Position numbers and translations under genes: made by a program. Under the pieces are notes generated by a model. The model was not told where the DNA came from. It ran no database searches and saw nothing but the letters and a program-made list of their open reading frames with translations. This document shows, piece after piece, positions 23,427 through 35,337 of a DNA stretch of 64,000 bases; the first letter of the stretch is position 1, and the number at the start of each line of letters is the position of its first letter. The DNA comes from Fusarium oxysporum f. sp. lycopersici 4287 (taxonomy: Eukaryota > Ascomycota > Sordariomycetes > Hypocreales > Nectriaceae): the NCBI RefSeq assembly GCF_000149955.1, contig NC_030993.1:496125-560124 (forward strand), written 5' to 3'.

Positions 23427-25885
23427 TCACTCTCCCAGCTTGAGGATCTCAGCAGCCCTCAACACAGCCTTGGCACTCCTCTCAACCCAATCCTCAGCCT
23501 GCGTCAAATTCCCCTGATCCAAACTATCCTGCACCGCCGGAAAAACATCCGCACCATATCCACTATCTAGCCCCGGCGCACTAACAACATTATAAAACGA
23601 GAACCTACCCGGCAGCAATCCCTCACTCGCAAAGCCTCTGCTAAACGCCTTGTACCTCGCGTTGACAGCACTAAGCAGAACCGTATCGTTCAAGGCTAAC
23701 GCTTGCTTGGCTAACGTAGATATGCGCTTTCCTGCTTCTTCAAAGGAAGATACTGCTGAGGAGAGGGGCGTGAGATCGAGATCGTAGGAGGGGAAGCGAT
23801 CGGTGAGCTTTTCTTCGAGATCTTCAAAGATGTCGCGGAGGGCGCTGCCGGCGTGGGTGAGATCGAAGGGGATGAGGGGATCATCGGCGATGTGGTAGGT
23901 TAGGAGAGTGACGAATTGGCCCATTGCTGTGTGGAGATGGAAGCCTGGGTCTGCGTATTCAGTCATCCAGCGGTGGGTGTCGTAGAGACTGAGTTATGTC
24001 AGTTGGCGTCATGGTAAGCCCAATGGAATACTTACGTATGGTATGCGTAAACGGTATCTTTGGGGCCAGGACCTCCAGCAATATCAAGCTATCGAAAGTC
24101 AGTCATGCCCTCAATCATATCTCATGTCACACTTACAGAAGTGATACCGTTGTGGTAGAAAGCAGCATAGTCACTACCACTGCCCATAGCAGGCAAAACA
24201 CCCTCAGTAGCATTGAACCAAGCATCATACAACGTCGGTCCAGCGCCATAACCCTCAGGGAAGATGATCTTTTTCATCGTCTCAATAGCAATGGTCTGAA
24301 TCTCACCTGATCCAACAATCTCTGCTCGTGGACCAGAAACAGCAGTGTCGAGGTTGATATATGCAACTGTCTTTTCGATAAGTTCCGGAAGATGGTCCTC
24401 GACCCATTCTGTGCTGCCCATGAGACCGAACTCTTCAGCGTCCCACGAAGCTAGAATGCTGCACTCGTTAGTTTTCATTATGGGTCGGGGTTGGTGAACT
24501 CACATCGTTCGACGAGGCTTCCATCCGTTCTCGACGAGCTTCCCAAAAGCCTTGGCCATCTCAATAAGCAACGCACCACCCGACACAGCATCCGCCGCAC
24601 CACCAGCCGTCCACCCATCCCTATGGTTACCAATAATGACATACTCATCTTCATTCGTGCCATTAATCGAAGCAATAACATCCCACGCAGGCTCAAGTCT
24701 CGTATCCATAATATTCACAAGATTCAGCGTAGCTCCCGGTGCAGGACCACTATGATACGTTACGTTTGAAAAAGCACCCTGGTAGTTTGTTCTGTTCACT
24801 GTTTCGGCGGAGAGGCCGTGGTTGTCGAGGGCGTGCAGGAGTTGAAGGCCGTCACGGGGAGAGATGGGGATGGAGGGGATGGAGGGTCCGTAGGGGGTTA
24901 TGTCGGCGCGGGGAGAGTCTTTGAGAGAGGCGTAGCCGATTGTTGAGGGGTCGCCGAAGGAGAGGGAGCCCCAGCGGGTGCTGCCTCGTTGGATGGAGGA
25001 GGGATGGCGAGCAGGGCCGTCTAGAGCTGTTAGTATATGCTGATGTCTGGGGATGCTTCATGCTGACCTGGATAAGGAAGATAGCCGTTGGCTTCTGTAA
25101 TCTCGCCGTCCTCGAGAGGGTCTGTGTAGAGAATAGTACCAATCATGCCATGAGCCTATTATGGATCAGTATCTGACTCTTCATCATCTGTTGGTGGAAA
25201 CTTACCTCGGCGTTCTTGATCTTGACTCCACGGTTCGCACCGCCATACTGAGCCAGGGCAATTTTTCCCTTCAGCTCAACACCAAGATCCTTAAGCTTCT
25301 GATAGTCTTCCCTCGAACCACGTCTATCATCCCATTAGCAATGCCAATACCACTCCAGAAATGTTCTTACCCAACGTAAACGTATTCAGCATTGACCTTC
25401 CCACTGCCAGAGAGCGCATGATATGCAACCTGCTCATTAGGATTCCTCGTCTGCTCATCAACATCCAACTTATCCTCCAACCTCTGTACATCATGTACAC
25501 TCCCATCAGGCCTCTTCAAGCTAAGCGTACTCTCAATTGGCTCCGTATACGTGATCCAATACTCGTCAATCCACGATTCCCAACCTGCGTCGATCCACTT
25601 CTTCTGCGTCCACTCTGCCTGAGATCTGTTATGGCCTGCAAGACGATAACCAGAGGTGTAGTAGAGGGACCAGTCTGAGATAGAATTGTTGTCGAAGGAA
25701 TTGACAAGGAGAGTTTCGACATCGGTGAGGACGGGAGGATATTCTACAACATCGCGTTTGAGATGACGACTTTGAGAGGTGCGTGCTGATCGACGGGCTC
25801 GAAGAGCGTAGAGTTCGTCTTTGTCGGGGAGACAGGCGTATACACACGCCGCAGCAACAAGACAGGTAGCCAAATTCCTCGCCAT
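23427..25885 (-). CDS. Secreted M28-family metallopeptidase (glutamate-carboxypeptidase-II-like)
   Basis: Zinc aminopeptidase/carboxypeptidase of the transferrin-receptor/GCPII type. Seven exons: 25885-25371, 25323-25206, 25155-25068, 25020-24504, 24458-24137, 24088-24036 and 23988-23427, giving 724 aa. An N-terminal hydrophobic stretch (MARNLATCLVAAACVYACLP) indicates secretion or a vacuolar route. A PA-type insert precedes the catalytic domain. Metal ligands and catalytic residues are present: GNHRDGW (His373), GGAADAVSGG (Asp384), SWDAEEFG (Glu421/Glu422) and AYHTLYD (His537). The C-terminal helical dimerisation-like domain is complete. For intron 3 two in-frame acceptors exist. I chose the one ending at 25021 because TACTAAC then sits at a normal branch-point distance and the protein reads PYPDGPARHPSS. 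Confidence 0.93.
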
Positions 25886-26602
25886 GATTCCTGAGATTAT
25901 TTCAACGATCGTAACGAGCCACTTCAGAGCACACAACAGAGAACTACATCATATTTATACTACCCCTCCAAAGCATCCTTGGCACATCTCGTGCGGGGGA
26001 TTCACTTACACCCAGTAACGATAAGCTAGCGCTTACACCGCATCTCTGAAAGAGGAATGTCGAGTTCACGAGAGCACGAATTTCCATTAGGTGCACGATA
26101 AGATGTTGCGTCATACGACGAGGATTTGCTTGGCTCTGGTTGACCTTCCGTGTTGGGGCTCGATCACCGCGTAGCGTCGTATCATGATGATGCGGGGTTG
26201 AGGAACTTTTTTAAATAGCCCGAGGATTCCGTGAGTTTATTGTGTTTAAGCTTGTTTTTTGAGGTGTTTATCGTGCGAGTTAGACCCGATTTATGTTTGC
26301 TAGTTATCTGGTTGTGTATTAGGCTATTCATCGTTATGAGGGCGAGACCTTGTCTCGATCCACTGCTCCATAGGATAGGCATACAGTGTCTATATCTCAG
26401 TGGCTAATCGAGATTGATGAAGTCATGATGCAATTGAAGTTTGAAAGTCATTCAATGAAAGTGCTATCGCTATTTGTTCCTCTAATCAACGCCAGGCCAT
26501 TGCCATAAAATATTGCACCAGTCTCATCCTTTGCTTTTGATCCTCCTGGTTATCCAAATTTCCCAAGCCTTTCCCGCATAGTCTTTCCAACTATCTCATG
26601 AC
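25886..26602. other. Promoter of the M28 peptidase and 3' flank of the Ca2+-ATPase
   Basis: 720 bp with a TATA-like sequence near 25952-25959 (minus orientation TATAAATA) about 70 bp before the peptidase start. The rest, including a T-rich stretch at 26200-26300, shows no gene. Confidence 0.45.
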
Positions 26603-29600
26603 TTAGTTCCTAGGCTCAACAATCATGGGCCCAACACCAGAGGACTTCTCCTTACTCTCCCTCTCCTCCAAAGAACTAACATCCTCCTCATCATCCGCCT
26701 TCTTGATCTTCCTAAACAGCCTCATGAACCTCGCCCAGCCCCTCGCCATCCAGTTATAAACCGCCACAAAAGGCGGCGCAAAGAAGTAAACAACCTTTGC
26801 AAACCACTCATCAGGGAAGATCCTGACCAGCACACCCCACGGCAGACTAAACGCAGCGATGAGAATAGAAATAGCCCACTGCACACCATTTAGACCATCA
26901 GTGTCAATGTCAAAGACACGGCCTCCAATGAAGACGATTCCGATCTGGAGGCCGATCATGATGGCGTTGATGAGGATGAAGAACAAGTTGCGGTGGATGC
27001 CGACGAAGACGTTGAATTTGTTGTCGAGACGACGGCAGTTGAGCTCGTTGAAGATCTGCATCCAGACGAACATGTTGAAGATTATGGTATCGAGCTGGAG
27101 CTTCTCCGCGGCGATGGAGGTGTTGTAGCCGAGGATGGAGCCGCCAGCGAAGTAGAGAACCAGGACGACGACGACTTGGAAGATGGATTGGCCGATGATC
27201 ATCTTCCACATCTGGTATCGTTAGTGGTTGACGTGGAGGGGAGGTGAGAGTTGACTTACGTTCATGGTGATGAGAGGTGCGGACTTGGGTTGAGGAGGTC
27301 GGTCGAGGATGGAGTCAGTGGGAGGATCGGTGGCCAAAGCGAGAGCAGCCATGGTGTCCATGATAAGGTTGATCTACAGAGGTCAGTACCACCAAAGACA
27401 TCTCAAGATGGATTAACTTACCCAGAGAAGCTGAACGGCCTTGAGAATAGGCTCCATCTTATCGTCATACATGGACGTAACGAAAGAGAGCAAGACAGCG
27501 GTGATGTTGACGGTGATTTGGAACTTGACAAATCAGTACGCATCAAACCTCAAATACATAAAACATACCTGTAAGAACTTCTGCACGGCATCGTTGACAG
27601 CACGTCCCCACTTCAGCGCAGTAATGATCGAAGCAAAGTTATCATCCATAAGGATAATCTCAGAAGCCTCCTTCGCAACCTCCGTACCCGAAATACCCAT
27701 CGAGAATCCGATATCCGCTGCCTTGAGAGCAGGCGCATCATTAGTACCATCACCAGTAACAGCGACTGTTTCGCCCAAGACCTTGAGGCGCGTGACAAGA
27801 ATACGCTTGTCGTCGGGGGAAGAACGAGCTAGGACTTGAAGACGAGGGATAATCTTGTCAAGCTCTTCCTCAGAGAGTTTTCGGAAATCTGGACCCTCCA
27901 TGACGATTCCGTCGGTGAAGATACCGCATTCTGTGGCGATAGCCCGAGCTGTGACGAGGTTATCACCCGTGACCATGCGTGTAACAACACCAGCGCGTCT
28001 GGCATTCTGCACAGCTTGCGGGACACCTTCTCGAACAGGATCTTGAATACCGACAATACCAAGAAGCGTCAAGTCACCCAGGTTCTCAAGATCAGGCATC
28101 TCCTCGAAATCCTTGTATACCAACCCAATAGTACGAAGCGATTTCCTCGCAAAAGCCATGATCGCATCATCAGCAGCCTTGCGATCCAACGGTTCAACAG
28201 CACCAGTAGTGGGGTTAGCTTCAGTAGAGCAGAAGCTAACCATGATCTCTGAAGCACCCTTGATGAGTACCCTATATCCAGCCTGAACCTTGATCACAGC
28301 GAGCATGTACTTCTTGACAGAGTTGAAGGGTTCGATGAGGACGATTTGTTCGTTCGCTCGTGCTTCGGAGAGGGATTGCATGCCGAGATGGTCTTTGGCA
28401 AGTTGGAGCAGTGCGGTTTCGGTCTTGGAGCCGATGAAGGCTGCGTCGCCTTCGTTTGTGCCTTCGAAGGCGGTGGAGTTGATGGCGACGGATTGGGTGA
28501 TGAGTTTGCGGGTTTCGGGGGAGAGGTTGGATGCCCAGGTGGGGATATCGGAGGTGAAGCTGGAGGAACCGAAACGGCCGGCGGTGACTGTCATTTTATT
28601 CGTAGTCTAAGATGTTAGCAGACGTGTTGTGCTGGGAGAATGTGACGTACCAAAGTTCCTGTCTTGTCGGAGCAGATGCAAGTGGCGTTACCCATAGTTT
28701 CACAGGCTCTAAGGACTCGAACGAGGTTGTTCTCCTTCAAGAGACGTGTCGTCGCGAAGGCAAGCGCAAGAGTGACAGCAAGGGGTAAACCCTCAGGTAC
28801 AGCGACAGCAATGATGGCAATAGCCACGACAAGAAGATCAACAAAGGTCGAGGCCTTCTCCTCAGCTGGTCGGTCATCACCAGGAAGAGAAGCACAGAAG
28901 CGGAAGAGGAGAATGAAGAACATGAGAAGTGAAGCGCCACCACCAAGCTTAGCGATAGCAACGGCAAGACCTTCGAGCTTCTTCTGGAGAGGTGTGGACT
29001 CAATGTCTGTGCGGACCGACATCATGATCTTGCCGAAACTGCTGTTCACACCGACGGAGGTAACAACAAAGGTCCCCATGCCCTCGAGGACACGAGATCC
29101 GGAGATAATGAACGGATCAGGCTCCTTGGTGCGCATAGGGTCGTCGACAAAGCATTTCGCACCAGGCGTCTTCTTCAGCGCGTCAGACTCGCCAGTGACA
29201 GTGGACTCGTCGCACTTGACGTTATGGCCATCGATGAAGATACCATCAGCGGGGATCAAATCACCCGGCTCAAGGTTCAAGACATCGCCAACGACGACAT
29301 CAGCGACATTAACAAGCATCGACTTTCCTGATCTGATAACCTTGACCTCTCGGTCATCCTTCTTAGTGTTGAGCTTCACAAACGCCTTCTCCTTCTGCCA
29401 ATCGTTATGCGAAGCAACAACCACAACGATGAGAACAGCGCCGAGAATCGCAACTCCTTCAACCCAATCAACAGGCGTAGGATCACCCGGTTGATGCGAA
29501 ACACCAAAAGTCTCATACAAACCAAGCGCAAGAGAAATAGTACCCGCGACAGTCAACATGATGAGGACCGCTTCTTGGAACGTAATCCATGCCAATCTCC

Positions 29601-29991
29601 AGATTGACTTTGGTTTCTTGGGTGGAAGTTGATTGCGACCAAAGACTTTGATGCGAGGACAGTTCTGGGTATTAAGCTCATCAACGCTAAGACCGGCTTT
29701 CAGATCGACGTTGAGACTGCGAGCCAAGCCCGGCAGCCCGCCGAGACCTTTGAGGACATCGAGGGATTTAGGGTCGAGTAATTGGTTCAGAACCTCAGGG
29801 CTGTGGTTGAAAGGGTTGTTGGGATCGTGGGGAAAGCGCTTCTCGTTGCCAGCATCGAGATATTGGGGAATTTCAGCGGTGTTGATGCTAGGAACAACAG
29901 TGGTGTCTCCGGCTGAAGAGATGGTACCTGCTTCACTGATGGATCGCTGACGAGGATCCAGCAGGGCTTTTGGGTCAAGATGGCCAGACAT
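26603..29991 (-). CDS. P-type Ca2+-transporting ATPase, PMC1-like (type IIB)
   Basis: Ca2+ pump that loads calcium into the vacuole in fungi (PMC1 type), using ATP through a phospho-aspartate intermediate. Exons are 29991-28651, 28606-27569, 27523-27422, 27373-27260 and 27211-26603, with introns of 44-48 bp, giving 1067 aa. Visible motifs: actuator TGES in [10 protein letters not shown]4 [16 protein letters not shown], phosphorylation site [13 protein letters not shown] with Asp442 (exon junction just after it), hinge [12 protein letters not shown], and M6 [18 protein letters not shown]. The C-terminus is short and lacks a long plant/animal-type calmodulin tail, as usual for fungal PMC1 pumps. 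It is divergent from a Zn2Cys6 regulator, with about 1 kb between the starts. No damage is seen. Confidence 0.95.
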
Positions 29992-31014
29992 GGTAGCTTA
30001 GTCCTAGGCCCTTGGCGAAAGAAGTATAATAGAGGAATGAGTGAGCTCCAAACCAGTGAGCTGCGATGGGTGAGTCATGGCGGTTGAGTACGTGGGGTTT
30101 TTCACTTTATATCTAATGTCTATCACTCAGCTAACATCATTTTCCACGTCCACGTTTAAAAGCTTAGTTTGAGAGCTACAGGGGAGCTGTTGTCGGTACC
30201 AACAAAGGAGGTGTACAGTCCCACCAATGGATTAACTCTAAAAGATCTGATAAACGAAACAATGGCTTATATCATCGGACATCGGAAGTCCGGGATCTCA
30301 ATGGAGCTAAGATCTGCGCCGGTGAGCAGGGGAGCTCTTTTCAACAGCCAATGAAATACGGTAGTGGTTGAGGATATATAGTTATGTAATCGGAGACGGA
30401 AATGAAGATGGGAGCTCTGGCCATAGCTTGATCTTGTTTCTGCTGCATCTGCACAGCCTCCCTCGATGATACCGCCCAATCAAGCTTATTTAGTGACGGG
30501 TATGTGTTGTAATTATCAGATCCCCCCCGCAATATCAGAATCTCGCTTGTTGTTTAGCATTACGTTAAGGAATTCAAGTGCTGATCCGATCGTACCCAGG
30601 TCCAAGGTTTACGTTAGGTTACAGCACTTTATGCTACCCTGTAGCTTGGGAGGCCTGTTTTGACAGATCGAGATTTGGGATCAAGATGAAACGTCGACTC
30701 GTTTGGACACTCCAAGCTTATTCTGTCCTTTTCAACTACTTTTGCATTCTCAATTGAAAGAGACGCGGAGGAAAGGTTCCCCTCTCAGGCCTCAGCGGTA
30801 AATGCGCGAGACAATCATTAATGATTTGATCTTGATCCCTGTCTCGCTAACACTCTAATTCAGCAGATCCACGTGCCAACTATACCGCTCACACTAGGTC
30901 TAGCACCAACACATTACATTTTCTGCCCCACGGAAACCCGCCTCTCCGTCAACCTCTCCCACGTCTCACTTCCGTCTCTCCGATTACATTCCAAGGTTCT
31001 GTGTCCCCCTCGCA
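29992..31014. promoter_or_regulatory. Divergent intergenic region between the Ca2+-ATPase and a Zn2Cys6 gene
   Basis: About 1 kb holding both promoters. No GNGGC-type calcineurin response cluster could be asserted by eye. The open frames at 30169-30663 look non-coding. Confidence 0.4.
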
Positions 31015-33086
31015 ATGCCTCCCCGACGAGCCTGCGACACATGCTATAAGCGAAAGGTAATAAAAACATGTTTTGTTTCCCTCCCTTCCTCCAGTGTGAC
31101 ATCATTTGGCATCAGCAATTATAATAACCCTTGCTATAGATTCAATGCCTGATCAAAACTCAAGGTGATCCATGTGACTGGTGCGACAGCCAGGGGCTCA
31201 CATGCACCTTTGATAGAGTGATCCAGAAGGACCCAAACAAAAGGTAAGCTCATTAAGCTTGATTGCCAAGGCTGAACCGTTCCATTGGGTGCTTCAGACT
31301 GACCTTTTCAGAACTACTTCCGATGTCGTCCAGGAACTGTCACGCCGCGTGGAAACACTCGAGGAGGCGCTTCAAACAGCGTTGACGAATAGCACAAACA
31401 TGTCCGTTGGAGGCCCCTCACCATGGTCTGAACCAACAAGTCTTCGCTTCGCTTCTTCTCCAATCACTCGTCAGCCGGTGATAAGTCCGATTGGAGTATC
31501 GCCTACAACACGCTCCAAACCAGTTTACAAATTATGTCGCTGCCACATCGGCACAAATTGGTATTTCAAAGGAATTGGCATTCTCTCAAATCGCGGCTGG
31601 CAGTGGATTTCAGACGGTGCAGGGGAGCGTGTATTTCTTGAAAACTTTGACATTTTCGGTAATCCTGCGCCGCCACTTGGCTCTGTTTCATTTTCTGAAA
31701 CACCGAGGGTTCTGCCGCCGAGGGCCATCTGCGCGCATGTCGTTGAGTTATTTTTCAAGTCCAAAACAGCTGTTATCTTTCCGTTTTTGGAGAGAGGCCT
31801 CTTTGAGGGGACGCTGGGTAGGGCGTTTGATGAGGGTGTTGTTGATTTGGGGAGGAGGGCGCCTGCTGAGGCTTGTCTTTGGGCTATGATTGCTCTTATT
31901 GTTAGGACGATTGATGCTCAACAGTTGGGGTTTTCTTTTGAGCCGGGGGATTGTGTTAATGAGGCTTCACGGCTGTTGGGTGTTGTGAGTGGCATTACTA
32001 GCTTGGACAGCTTGCAGGGAACTCTGCTTCTGGTGAGTTGACTCAACCTTTCTAAGGATCGAGATCGAAGCTTACAAAATTCAGTGGGCAAGTCGAAAGA
32101 CCAGAGGACAATGTCGCGAAGCAGCTGTTAGCTTCGCAAGCGCATGTCGCATGGTATGCGATCTCGGCGGCCATTTCCCTCTATCACGACCAGCAATCTT
32201 TCCCCAGCACATTCCAACATTCGACGACCAAACAAGACTTCACCTCCGGAGATTATTCTGGATCTGCTATTGTTATGACAAGGATATGTCTCTACGAACA
32301 GACAAGCCGCCACTACTCACTTCGGATCACTGTGATATAAGTGATGCTGAAGATCAGACGCTATGGTACAGTCATCCACGAGATACAAACCTTGCGAGAA
32401 TCAAGGAAAACGCAAGCAACATTCTATGTTCTCCACGGGCGTTCAAGTACACGGAAGGCGAACTTCTTGCGCACGTTCGGCAGCTTGATGATGAGCTTGA
32501 GGAATGGCGCTTATCAGTTGATCCGCGATATCGACCACGTTTATCGATCCTATCAGACCTATCGTTCTCACTACCTGCTGCTATGAATCTGCAAGATCGG
32601 ACTTATCTCATAAACCTGCAGCTCGATTACCTGTTTACCATTATCAACATCCATACACTGGTTCGAAAATGCGGCGACTTGGAGGAGAATCTCCCAGATG
32701 ATCTCCACAGCGTAGTCCACTCCAGCGCTGATCTCTCCATCGAAGCAAGCCGTTCCATTTTTCGAATATTGGACACGATAGTGGACCTCTGGAAAGAAGA
32801 TTCATTGTGGATAGTCTCGCACTATGCACCTATGGCTGCGATGCCACTCTTCATGAACATTCTCATCCACCCGCTTGGTTCTTCGGCAGATAATGATTTG
32901 CATATCTTATCGTCGATAAGCAAAATCACGCGCAAGGTCCCGTCTGACAGACTTCCGATGGAAGAGATTGAGCATATTCAGGAAATCAGTGAATTTGTCA
33001 TGGAGCTTGTGCGATTAAGTCATAGTGCGGCTTGGAAGGTCAAACGGGGCGAGAGAGAGCATGATCTCGATATCATTCATACATAG
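31015..33086 (+). CDS. Zn2Cys6 fungal-type transcription regulator
   Basis: Probable nuclear regulator. Exons are 31015-31056, 31140-31243, 31312-32032 and 32085-33086, giving 622 aa. The start at 31015 gives MPPRRACDTCYKRK, and the first intron lies inside the zinc cluster. The cluster reads C-x2-C-x6-C-x8-C-x2-C-x6-C (ACDTCYKRKIQC, then DPCDWC and LTCTF), followed by a linker and a short coiled coil (VVQELSRRVETLEEALQTAL). The fungal_trans domain carries the typical DDQTRLHLRRLFWICYCYDK-type segment. Its target is unknown. Its neighbours are the Ca2+ pump and the cysteine-rich repeat precursor, and any link to either is only positional. Confidence 0.9.
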
Positions 33087-33417
33087 AAACATAAATAAAG
33101 AATACACGATTGAAATGGCTACTCAATTCTGAACTGGTAATTGGGATGCTCGTCTCACGAGCTAGGGGACGTCTTTCACTTTACTACTAATACGAACATA
33201 AGTGAATAGGGTTTGGTTTGTAAGTCATATAAATTCATACGGTGCTAGCCGTGATTACCCTCTCAACCAGTTCCTGCCAAGACACCAATCTCGCATAGGT
33301 GGATTTAACTGATGATCGACCGGATGCTTCCCGCTTGGCGATAATGAATGGGTCTAGGAATGTGTCAGATTCAGAGCAATACTCATCCAGAGAACAGACC
33401 ACTTACTCGACAAGGAT

Positions 33418-33867
33418 TTACTCCTCACCCATAAGGTGCGACAAGTCCCGAGGACACTTTCGTCCACTGCAAATCCACTCCCCAGCAACCTTCTTACAAG
33501 AACACTGCCTCTTCTCTAGTCCACTCTCCTCAGCGGGCAAACTTCTCGGGCACTTGGGACCACCGCACAACCACTCGTCGCCAACCTTGTGGCACGAACA
33601 CTGTCTCTTCGCAAGCTTGTTCTCCTCGGGAAGGTCGCGGGGACACTTGGGGCCGCCGCAGAGCCACTCGTCGCCGATCTTGTGGCATGAGCACTGGCGA
33701 GGGACGAGGTCGCGCTTCACTTTGTCGTAGCACTTGGTGCCGGTGCAGATCCAGTCGTCGCCGACTTTCTTGCAGACACATGAGCGGGCTTGGATGTCGC
33801 TTGGGGAGGAGGGCGCGGCGACGGTGAGAGTTGCGAAGAGGGCGACTGCGAGAGGGAGGAACTTCAT
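33418..33867 (-). CDS. Secreted cysteine-rich tandem-repeat precursor with Kex2-type sites
   Basis: The 149-aa ORF starts with a signal peptide (MKFLPLAVALFATLTVAAP, residues 1-18 or so). Four repeats follow, each with exactly the same cysteine spacing C-x-C-x8-C-x4-C: residues 30-46, 59-75, 90-106 and 122-138. The core resembles QCSCHKVGDEWLCGGPKCPR. Units are separated by acidic linkers ending in dibasic KR at residues 51-52, 87-88 and 119-120; repeats 2-4 start with Gln directly after Arg (PR at 56-57, KR elsewhere). This is the layout of Kex2-processed repeat precursors, which would release several disulphide-rich peptides of about 30 aa, possibly with N-terminal pyroglutamate. The function is unknown; effector, antimicrobial or signalling peptide are all possible. 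An alternative spliced form ends at 33235: donor GTGAGG at 33428, acceptor TAG at 33354-33356, 185 aa, adding a tail with KREA. Confidence 0.82.
   Translation of the reverse strand: MKFLPLAVALFATLTVAAPSSPSDIQARSCVCKKVGDDWICTGTKCYDKVKRDLVPRQCSCHKIGDEWLCGGPKCPRDLPEENKLAKRQCSCHKVGDEWLCGGPKCPRSLPAEESGLEKRQCSCKKVAGEWICSGRKCPRDLSHLMGEE
33426..33783 (-). repeat. Four imperfect tandem coding repeats of about 87-96 bp
   Basis: The cysteine-rich units of the secreted precursor are also repeated at DNA level. The two central units share long near-identical runs, such as the stretch encoding GDEWLCGGPKCPR. Confidence 0.85.
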
Positions 33868-35337
33868 TTTGGCGGTTGGTGAGTTATTCGAAGATTTTCT
33901 TTATTCGTTTGGTTTATTTGTTTGAGTCTGACTGCTGAGAGGAACTGATATCTAATGACGGGAGTGTTGCTCCTTTATACTTCAATCTTCACGATCAACA
34001 ACACGATATTCCAACCTCCACAGTCACCGCGATAGCCCGATCAAAAGATCCTAGAAAGATGTACCCAAAATAAGCTCTTCAAACATTTTCGGAAGTCGGT
34101 CCAGTGATAAGTCTGGCACTTTTGCTCTTCGTGCTCCTTTTGCCTAGCGTCTAGACCCAAAATGGAAGGTGAAGCAACGTCAACCCGCTTCTGCATTCGC
34201 TGTTACCACAGCATTCGCTCTGCAGTTGTTGTTACCATGGTATTGGAGATGCTCAGCGTCGTATTTGATAAGTATCGACTGATCGAGACTAAGTTGGGGG
34301 CCGAATGTGAGGTTATTCACGATGGTTTTCAGTGGCGGGTTGATTCTAGGCTGATGGGATTTATGTTGCCAAGGAATCCTTCGGCGGGAAGAGAATGGGG
34401 ACTAAACGAAAACTACAGAAGTTCTTCTGCTGACCAAGACCTTTGTTTGAATCAATTGAGAAGGTAGTATTCGCATCTGACACAATTGGGCTGTCTGGAT
34501 ATCAGCTACGGGGGCGATTTGATCATCAGCGGCAAATAAGTTCGGGACATGAAGTTAAATACTCCCAGGGCAACTCATGGGTCAATTCAGATAACATAAT
34601 GCTCGAGGCGTGATTAGCAATGAACATAACAGTACTTATAAATCTATAGACAAAACTGCTTTCAGAGGTATGAATTAACGTTGAATGATGCTTAAATGGT
34701 ATACAACTAAAAACAAGCTTGGTACGCATCTCTATCTACGCGCACGATCCACATCGTAATACAACCTGCCATACCAAATACGGAAAAGGGTCGATTCGGA
34801 AACGCACAACAGTTCTCGCTGAGTGACAGGGTTCGCAGTGGCGATGGCTGTCAATTGGTTAACTAGCGAGACAGAACGGGCCCTCGGGCTAAATAATACT
34901 GATGATCCTGCAGATTGAGAGACAGGGCTTATATCTATGATACCTTGTAGTCGGCCGCTACTGTACTGAGTAATGCCGATATCTTCAGATCAGATGACCC
35001 TCATGCTATGTTGAAGTTCGACAGTTGTATCACGAAGCAGGAAGGCAGTTTTGTTGATGCGAGGCAAATGATATTTTGTAGTATCGAGGTGGCTTTTCCT
35101 ACCTGCGGATTTTTTTGATTAACTGAGCTTAATTGATATACGCGAGAAATCTTCGAGAGATATAGCATGGTACCTAATGCTAAATCACAAAAAAGAATAG
35201 CGCATCTCAGATATGTTGTGATATTCATCGTTGCCATATCTTGAGATCTATAAGATAGATTAAACTACTTTGTACTAAGAACAGATTCTTCCATTAATGC
35301 CGCCTCTCTATATATACGCAAACCCCCTAAACTCCCA
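33868..35337. other. Intergenic, no supported gene
   Basis: About 1.5 kb. The left end holds the promoter of the repeat precursor. An open frame of 101 codons at 34162-34467 (plus) shows no domain or signal peptide. The right half is AT-rich with no recognisable feature. Confidence 0.45.
33973..33979 (-). promoter_or_regulatory. TATA-like box for the repeat precursor
   Basis: TATAAAG on the minus strand, about 106 bp upstream of the ATG at 33867. Confidence 0.45.

Noticed and set aside
27836..28252. Plus-strand open frame opposite the Ca2+-ATPase
   Set aside because: Antisense shadow of a highly conserved P-type ATPase exon.
33418..33867. Alpha-type mating pheromone precursor
   Set aside because: Repeat size and KR spacing are similar in style, but the units are about 30 residues with four cysteines and lack the short Trp/Cys decapeptide of Fusarium-type pheromones.
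34162..34467. 101-codon plus-strand open frame
   Set aside because: ATG-led but without domain, secretion signal or intron support. Expected by chance in 1.5 kb.
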